This document shows, in pieces, positions 63,428 through 64,000 of a stretch of DNA of 64,000 bases. The translations under genes and the position numbers were made by a program. How positions within the stretch are numbered: the first letter of the stretch is position 1; each line of letters opens with the position of its first letter. The notes under the pieces were generated by a model. It had not been told where the DNA came from. It made no database searches and worked only from the letters and a program-made list of their open reading frames with translations. The stretch is from Aquificaceae bacterium (GTDB taxonomy: Bacteria; Aquificota; Aquificia; Aquificales; Aquificaceae), in assembly GCA_026981975.1 (NCBI GenBank), contig JALSHV010000010.1:1-64000 (forward strand). Reading direction: 5' to 3'.

Positions 63428-63501
63428 CGGGGCGTAGCTCAACAGGATAGAGCGCGGGACTACGGATCCCGAGGTTGTGGGTTCGACTCCCACCGCCCCG
63501 G
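63428..63501 (+). tRNA. tRNA-Arg(ACG)
   Basis: A 74-nt cloverleaf: acceptor CGGGGCG/CGCCCCG, D stem GCTC/GAGC, anticodon stem CGGGA/TCCCG with anticodon ACG at 63462-63464, T arm GTGGG-TTCGACT-CCCAC. CCA is not encoded. A34 should be edited to inosine to read CGN codons. smpB begins 8 nt downstream, so the pair is probably one transcript. Confidence 0.97.
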
Positions 63502-63509
63502 AGAGGATT

Positions 63510-63980
63510 ATGAGGAAAACTCAAACAGTTTTGATAGCAGAGAACAAAGAAGCACGTGCGAGATACGAAATAGCGGAAAGATACGAAGCAGGAGTTTCCT
63601 TAGAGGGATCAGAAGTAAAATCTCTTAGAAGCAGAGGAAATGTTTCCTTCAAAGACAGCTTTGTAAGGGTGGAAAACGGAGAAGCATGGCTGTATAACCT
63701 TTACATCGCACCCTATAGGTATGCTACACTAAAGCCACCTGATCCTCTCAGAAAGAGAAAACTTCTCCTTCACAAAAGGGAAATAATAAGGTTGTTTGGA
63801 AAAGTCAAAGAAAAAGGCTATACGATTATTCCCCTTAAGCTTTACTGGAAAAATGGTTGGATTAAAGTGGAAATAGCTCTTGCAAAAGGCAAAAAATTAC
63901 ACGATAGAAGAGAGGAGCTTAAAGAAAGAGCTATAAAAAGGGAACTGGAAAGGGAGTTAAAAGGAAAGCTTAAACTCTGA
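63510..63980 (+). CDS. smpB: SsrA-binding protein SmpB
   Basis: The tmRNA partner of trans-translation, 156 residues. RARYEIAERYEAGVSLEGSEVKSLR and the C-terminal KKLHDRREELKERAIKRE are the signature. The start is ATG 63510 with AGAGGA upstream; codons before it lie in the tRNA. The tmRNA gene is not seen in the last bases of the window. Confidence 0.96.
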   Translation: MRKTQTVLIAENKEARARYEIAERYEAGVSLEGSEVKSLRSRGNVSFKDSFVRVENGEAWLYNLYIAPYRYATLKPPDPLRKRKLLLHKREIIRLFGKVKEKGYTIIPLKLYWKNGWIKVEIALAKGKKLHDRREELKERAIKRELERELKGKLKL

Positions 63981-64000
63981 TTAAGGAATTCCAAGAAATT

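Overview
The window reads as chromosome of a hyperthermophilic, chemolithotrophic member of the Aquificaceae (the Aquifex/Hydrogenobacter/Thermocrinis group). The clues are an orthologue of the structurally famous LeuT transporter, a near match to the metal-independent phosphoserine phosphatase PspA known from Hydrogenobacter, a carbamoyl-phosphate synthase large subunit split in two, an ATP synthase c subunit carrying a signal peptide, a hyperthermophile-type protein disulfide oxidoreductase, and an rpmH-yidD-yidC cluster with no rnpA gene (this family uses the protein-only RNase P HARP). I cannot resolve the genus. Genes are tightly packed, often overlapping, and no gap above 300 bases lacks a gene.

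Layout. 1-4264 (minus): candidate defence cassette, a beta-class DNA methyltransferase running off the left edge and a PLD-nuclease/HerA-ATPase fusion. 4337-8421 (plus): OmpA-like protein, argJ, a stomatin, rimI, hpt. 8415-11460 (minus): HTH/NosL-like regulator, a TTG-started flagellar rod gene and a FIST-GGDEF protein. 11579-17194 (plus): chemotaxis operon with a globin-coupled soluble receptor, an orphan 93-residue receptor tip, cheV, cheA and cheW. 17216-20821: yqhA, iron alcohol dehydrogenase, rfaE2, ispG, a GYD protein. 21038-24305 (plus): accessory patch with an N4-cytosine-type methyltransferase, a cut-off restriction-enzyme-like fragment and a diheme lipoprotein behind an FNR-like palindrome. 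24348-34890 (mostly minus): miaA, rusA, DUF4149, leuT, FUN14, mtnP, leuC, ftsH, tilS, trpB2. 35026-43703: folC, EAL-HDOD protein, the rpsF-ssb-rpsR-rplI operon, an ExbB-like protein with a large TPR protein, pspA, htpX. 43787-49429 (plus): phoH, ybeY, AMMECR1, endonuclease V, disulfide oxidoreductase and flavin reductase, ppa, kdsD. 49466-52516 (plus): atpB, atpE, rpmH, yidD, yidC. 52517-63980: comF, carB C-half, lipA, nuoG, maf, an acyl-activating/ACP/acyltransferase fusion, an L,D-transpeptidase with an unknown partner, hisF, tRNA-Arg and smpB.

The most striking unexplained signal is a family of four ~65-68 bp intergenic elements (20853-20919, 26045-26112, 34901-34966, 47830-47894). Each lies just upstream of a gene, always in the same orientation relative to that gene (GYD-ispG, DUF4149-rusA, trpB2, ppa-kdsD). 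Each holds three complementary segment pairs in fully interleaved order (c b a c' b' a') with near-constant linker lengths, a conserved TATAAATA-like box between b' and a', and a leader hairpin just downstream. All three helices show compensatory changes among copies, and two G-U wobbles appear only when read in the gene direction. I do not recognise it as a known family; it could be a structured leader RNA, a promoter-embedded switch or a small mobile element.
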